A stretch of 64,000 bases of DNA from Neurospora tetraspora (taxonomy: Eukaryota > Ascomycota > Sordariomycetes > Sordariales > Sordariaceae), in NCBI RefSeq assembly GCF_033439725.1, contig NW_026944384.1, positions 5,332,001 to 5,396,000 of the forward strand, given 5' to 3'. A program made the position numbers and the translations under genes. The notes under the pieces are model-generated. The model saw nothing but the letters and a program-made list of their open reading frames with translations, was not told where the DNA came from and ran no database searches. Of the stretch, positions 59,733 to 64,000 are shown one piece after another. Each line of letters begins with the position of its first letter. Position 1 is the stretch's first letter.

Positions 59733-59966
59733 TGTTGCCAAGCGTGCCAAGCCGAGCTAGGGGTTGTTGCATGGCGCTAAGGCCAATGCGAGCCCTCTGG
59801 TTCGCCAGACTTATATGTTTGCCTAGCCCGTGCGGTCTTGGCTCTAGTTGCACAAAACCTTCTTTCGACTGCTCCCTTCTGGAGCAGTCCTTTTCCTCTC
59901 TGTCAAATATAGCATTTCAACCTTACACGACTGCTCGCTGTACAATACTCTCGCAGACCCATTACA
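59733..59966. mobile_element. second short GC-normal insert in the copia fossil (boundaries approximate)
   Basis: About 234 bp of GC-normal sequence starting TGTTGCCAAGC and ending CCCATTACA, inside the AT-rich element. It includes a perfect 9-bp hairpin (GACTGCTCC at 59867-59875, loop CTTCT, GGAGCAGTC at 59881-59889). TG..CA ends suggest another small solo LTR, but I found no convincing target duplication, so edges may be off by several bases. Confidence 0.5.
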
Positions 59967-61514
59967 AATAGATTTACGACGAGAAATTTAATATCGATAC
60001 TAAAGATTGGATAGCCAAAGTAAAATAGGTAATTTATAATAATTACAAAGAAGGCAATTGGGCCGTGCAAAATATCTACGCGGCAGTAATATACTCTATT
60101 AATATTCGTCTTTTCCTAATTATTATAATAATAAACAACTACGAATACTACTAATTCGACTTCGATACCGCTTTCCTTAATATACCTATTTCTAATAATA
60201 CCAAATATTACGTCGAATAACTAACAGCCCTTGAAAGGCTACTAAATAACGGTAATACCCTTAAAAAAACGTTGTTTATCTTCTCTTAAGGGCTTTATAT
60301 AGTTTTAAGAATTCCCTACCTTGCTAATTTCAAACCCTCCTTCCAATTTTCAAAGAAACTAATTTCCAGCCCATTTGCACAGATTCTTATCTTCTCATAA
60401 ATAAGAAACTAAACGCCATACTAATCTTCTACGTTAATAACCTTCTTATTACCGTACTAACTATTAATATCGTTAATAAAATTAAAGAGTAATTAGCTAA
60501 TTATTTTAAACTTAAAAAATTAAAAGAAGTTTATATCTTTCTAAGTTACGATATCGTTAGAAATCGATAAACCCGAACCGTCTTTATTTTATAAGAGCGC
60601 TATATTCGCTCAATCATCGCTAAATTTAATAATATTAAATTCTACGGCGTTAAAATACTATAGCTACCGGACTATAAAGTACATAGGGGTATCGAAGTAT
60701 CCGTTAAAGAAACTAAATCCTACCCTAAAAAAATAAATTCCCTAAATTAAATATTAACGGATATAAGGCCAAATATTTCCTATACCGTTAGTAAACTCTC
60801 TAAAGCAAATAAGAATCTAATCGACAAATACTTCTATATTATGAAATACCTTTGGCGATACCTTTCTAAATATATAAATTTAAGTATTATTTCAGGAAAT
60901 ACATTTTCGCCGATAATAGCCCCTTTATTCTATACTTATATAAATACTTCCTTTATAAATAATATTCCATCTAAGAAGAGTATAGTTAATTATATTATAT
61001 TCTTTATATACGGCCCTATCCTCTAGAAGTCGAAAAAATAGAATCTTATTACTATACGTACGATGGAAGTAGAATTCACTAATCTAATGCCTACTATGAA
61101 AGCCTTAAATTAGGTTAGCGGCATACTTAATAATTTGAATATGAATTTAAGCTTTGATAAGGTCAATAAAATTCTATATATAAATAGCTCTAATGCTAAG
61201 GACTGGGTCTTAAACTCCAATATGCCCGCTAGGAATAGATATATCGACATTCGATACAAATAATTAATTCAAGAAGTAAATAGGAAGGTATTCACCATTG
61301 AACATTTACCGGGTAAGGAAATGCCAGTTAATAACCTTACGAAGCTACTCAAACTAAATAATCATGCAAAGTTCATAAAATTAGTTAGTGTAGTACAAAA
61401 AAAAGTACCTTGGGCTTAATCAATACTAAGAAGAAATATCATCATATAAATAGTAAATAAATAAGAGGGACCAAGATTTTTTCGTAAATAGCGGTCTTTC
61501 GGTCTATAGGGGTG

Positions 61515-61687
61515 TATTGGTAGGTCCCGTACGCGGCAGGCACTCTATGCCGTACCCACCGTACCTTAGCCACCACCTTTTCTAACCCTCCAAACTTCTC
61601 GCTAATCTTTCTCCTCCTCTCTCCTCGATAGCACACTCAATCAATCGTATACACACGCTTGCTCTCGTTGTTGTTCGTGATCTCACA
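61515..61687 (+). repeat. right LTR of the copia fossil
   Basis: 173 bp, gap-free partner of the left LTR, followed at once by the GTATG target duplication. Confidence 0.9.
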
Positions 61688-61692
61688 GTATG

Positions 61693-64000
61693 TCTCTTGC
61701 GTCAGTGAAGCCCACCTGCTAATTCGAGTCGCCTAGGAAACTCACCTACGTACGTCCTGCTACCAACTCCCAGTCAGGTTCTCGTCCTAGCCCTCGAATC
61801 CCATGCCATCCCGAGGCGATGTCACAGCAGCTGGACTGGGAAAACAGGCGAAAAGGTTACTGATTCGTGCTGGATCCGACTTTCCTATTCCCGAGATACT
61901 GTCATTCATCACCAATTTTATGCATTAGTATCACGCCTCCTGGGGCAAGCGGGAAATGGACGCAAAAGACAAGTTGCCCAAAGCAGTCAAAGGTCGTTCA
62001 ACCACATCCCTTTCAGGACAGGATATTGTGAATGAAAGATCCTACGCAAGCGAATGAGACGCCAATCTGGGAATGGTGGCTTCGACGTTCCCGAAAATAG
62101 CCAGATCTCGTCATCCGAATACCCGGTCAAGCGTGACCACTGTCCCTGTCCGTTTCCTGTCTTTTGTTGCTTCTTTCATCTTATCTCCCACATTGGCCGG
62201 TCGCCACTTGGCTTTCGGTCATCCACTTCCTATTTTGGGGAATATTTGGCCGCGTGAAAGAGAGGGGATTCGGAACATTTCAGCGGGACTAGGGTTTAGG
62301 AGGGTTGTCGCCAAGCCGAGCGGAGCGGACGCAGAGTGGATGGTCGGATGGGATGAGATGAACAGCGGCACGGGACGAGGACGGACGGGTATCGCCACTG
62401 GCGATACGACTTACTTCTAGATCCAGATTGTAGTATTATGGGAGTGGGAATTTGTCGTGGTTGTGGGTATTGTATTGTATGGATCTGATGGATATGGGAA
62501 AAGAAACGAAGAGGGAAAAAGAAACAAGAAGTATGTGGACAAGCCCGCTAATGTCGGGAGGTGGAGAGACAGAAGGATAGGAAATCTTGTTTCAACGATA
62601 AAGCCTCACTCGAAGAATCATCGACGTTTTCCTGACAGGTTCATATCGGTCACTTTCCGTCTGTTGTTTCCTCCGGTGAAACTTGGTGATGGTTGATGAA
62701 TTGGGACTGGGGAGGAGGATGATTGTGAAATGAGCATGAAATGACGGTCACTCTGTCTTTCCTGAGCTCTTCTTCATGTCAACCACTGATGACTTCTTCT
62801 TTAGATTATTCCTGACCTTTGCCGTCATCTTCCATCCCAAGATCGCCCCAGCTAACAGTAAACCTGCAACTATCCGTTTGGGAGACTGACCGCGCGCATT
62901 AACTGGAGTCTTGGCCTCCAAATTATCACACAGATCTTCCCCCACTTCGCATATTATCTTGATAGATCGATACGATTTCCGGATGCCAGGCCCCTTTTTG
63001 AGTTACAGATCAATCAGTGGCTGGTCAGCCGCGCGCCCGTCGTTCAATTGAGGCAATAGGTCGCAAGAAAGGGGTCCAGTCCCACAACCGACGAGCAACG
63101 AATCCGCGCTAGGAAGAGGGTCTCCTTCTTGCTGCCTATCCGAAGCAGACGATTTGAGAGGCTGGAAACTGATTTTGAAGACGCAAAATATGTGAACCCT
63201 TTTCAGTTTCTCATTTGCTACTGGTTGATGTGACTTCCGTCACTACCGTAGAGATAATGGCGAGTGACAATATCGCTATCAACACGAGAATGACCGACAA
63301 AGTCGGCACCGGTCCAGGCCCAGATTTTCAGCTAGGTCGGCTAGAGTTTTGTTCTCGCGGTTACGGCGGCGAGATGGAAAACTGCACCCACAGGAAGAGA
63401 GATTATAGACCCAGCCAACCAGCCTTCAAAGGTCACGCGAGGCTGGTAGGAAGGCCATTGGCGTCGAAATGCAGGTACAGAGCTGCTCAGCCCCAACCAT
63501 CCATTGACAGTGGCGGCGTCCCATATACAATGCCGTATCTTTTGTTGAGATAGATGCATGCAAGACTCTTTGCGTTCGTCTTTCAACATCATCTTGGAAC
63601 GCTCGAAGGTAGTGTAACGAGCTGTCGTGTCCAACTTGTCATCCGTGTACAACAGCGCACCGCACTACCGTGCAAGTAATGTGATCTCTCATGTGAGCGA
63701 GCACCAAGCCAAATCGATCTCTATAGCCGCTCTCTTCCCAAAACAGGACAATAGAGACGGGTGCGTACAGATGGATAACTTGACGTGACGGAGGCTGCAA
63801 GGCGCAGTCATACAACAGTACCCGTGCCTCCTTTCTTACCCCCACATAAGGCAGCTTGCCAGATTCGTGATCAGGCCTCATGAATGGAGAAAAATTTTTG
63901 GGTAACAGCACTTATGCAGGCGAGGGTGTAAACCGCTGTCAATGATGCCATGTAACCAACCGGTCGCTACCATTCGTGATTTTCGTTGCCGCCATTTTGC
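61693..64000. other. 2.3-kb right flank, no supported gene
   Basis: Normal GC again after the element. Small frames only (up to 115 codons). One 65-codon minus frame (62748-62945) has a possible membrane segment (RIVAGLLLAGAILGW) but no recognisable family or clear upstream exon; it could be the last exon of a gene I cannot define. Confidence 0.5.

Larger units (their letters stand above)
54992..61687 (+). mobile_element. Ty1/copia-type LTR retrotransposon fossil, RIP-degraded
   Basis: 6.7 kb between direct LTRs, flanked by a GTATG duplication (54987-54991 and 61688-61692). The interior is extremely AT-rich with almost no frame above 90 codons. A gag-like zone comes first, integrase-like sequence near 57.4-58.1 kb, then reverse transcriptase and RNase H traces at about 60.3-61.2 kb, that is, integrase before RT, the copia order; the RNase H end (segments like SKKSIVNYIIFF and SSNAK-type tail) also fits copia. 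Broken by very many disruptions, at least several tens. LTRs differ at about 20 of 173 positions, nearly all transitions, so divergence cannot be read as a clock. Two later insertions lie inside it. Confidence 0.88.

Noticed and set aside
63215-63553. 112-codon plus frame near the right edge
   Set aside because: No domain or splice partner and codon use unlike the confirmed genes.

Overview
The window looks like nuclear DNA from a filamentous ascomycete, most probably Neurospora or a close relative in the Sordariales. Evidence: short introns (about 60-260 nt) with GTAAGT/GTATGT-type donors and CAG/TAG/AAG acceptors, high GC at third codon positions, a 375-residue actin gene with five introns, WSC-domain and GH16 wall proteins, and an AT-rich retroelement fossil whose damage is almost purely C:G to T:A transitions, the mark of repeat-induced point mutation (RIP). 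The exact species is inferred, not proven.

Layout. 1-783 (-) is the 5' part of an acidic/lysine-rich nuclear-type protein running off the left edge. 2.8-4.2 kb (-) is a Tra2-like RRM protein. 5.0-5.8 kb is a non-autonomous DNA transposon (MITE-like) with 34-bp inverted ends, a TA duplication and an internal octamer array. 6.1-10.1 kb holds the divergent pair LTV1 (-) and LSG1 (+), factors for 40S and 60S ribosome maturation. 10.7-13.8 kb (-) is a large membrane glycosyltransferase of family 2. 18.1-19.7 kb (-) is a type II membrane GH16 glucanase-like protein. 22.8-24.0 kb (+) is a secreted protein with two cysteine modules. 27.4-34.5 kb (+) is one 2,346-residue secreted protein (beta-propeller, Ig-like region, five WSC modules, a PAN-like module and a long Ser/Thr stalk). 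35.2-36.6 kb (+) is mitoribosomal uL5m; 37.2-38.0 kb (-) is Hsp70 exchange factor FES1; 41.0-42.6 kb (+) is actin; 43.4-44.3 kb (-) is a GGQ mitochondrial release-factor-like protein; 45.2-45.7 kb (+) is a small serine-palmitoyltransferase subunit-like protein. 46.6-50.3 kb is the divergent pair ELP2 (-) and URM1 (+), both serving modification of wobble uridine 34 in tRNA.

The most notable unexplained signal is a pair of related ~147-nt non-coding loci, at 17.68-17.83 kb (-) and 50.71-50.85 kb (+). Each has a TATA box at the same distance upstream, A-box-like and B-box-like Pol III promoter elements, a T8 terminator and a helix supported by a compensatory base change. They are neither 5S rRNA nor a normal tRNA.

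55.0-61.7 kb is an old Ty1/copia-type LTR retrotransposon, heavily broken by RIP-type change, with 173-bp LTRs and a GTATG target duplication. A 396-bp solo LTR with its own CGGCA duplication and a second short GC-normal insert sit inside it; both lack the AT drift of their host and so arrived later. The remaining intergenic stretches (several of 2-4 kb) hold simple repeats but no gene I can support.
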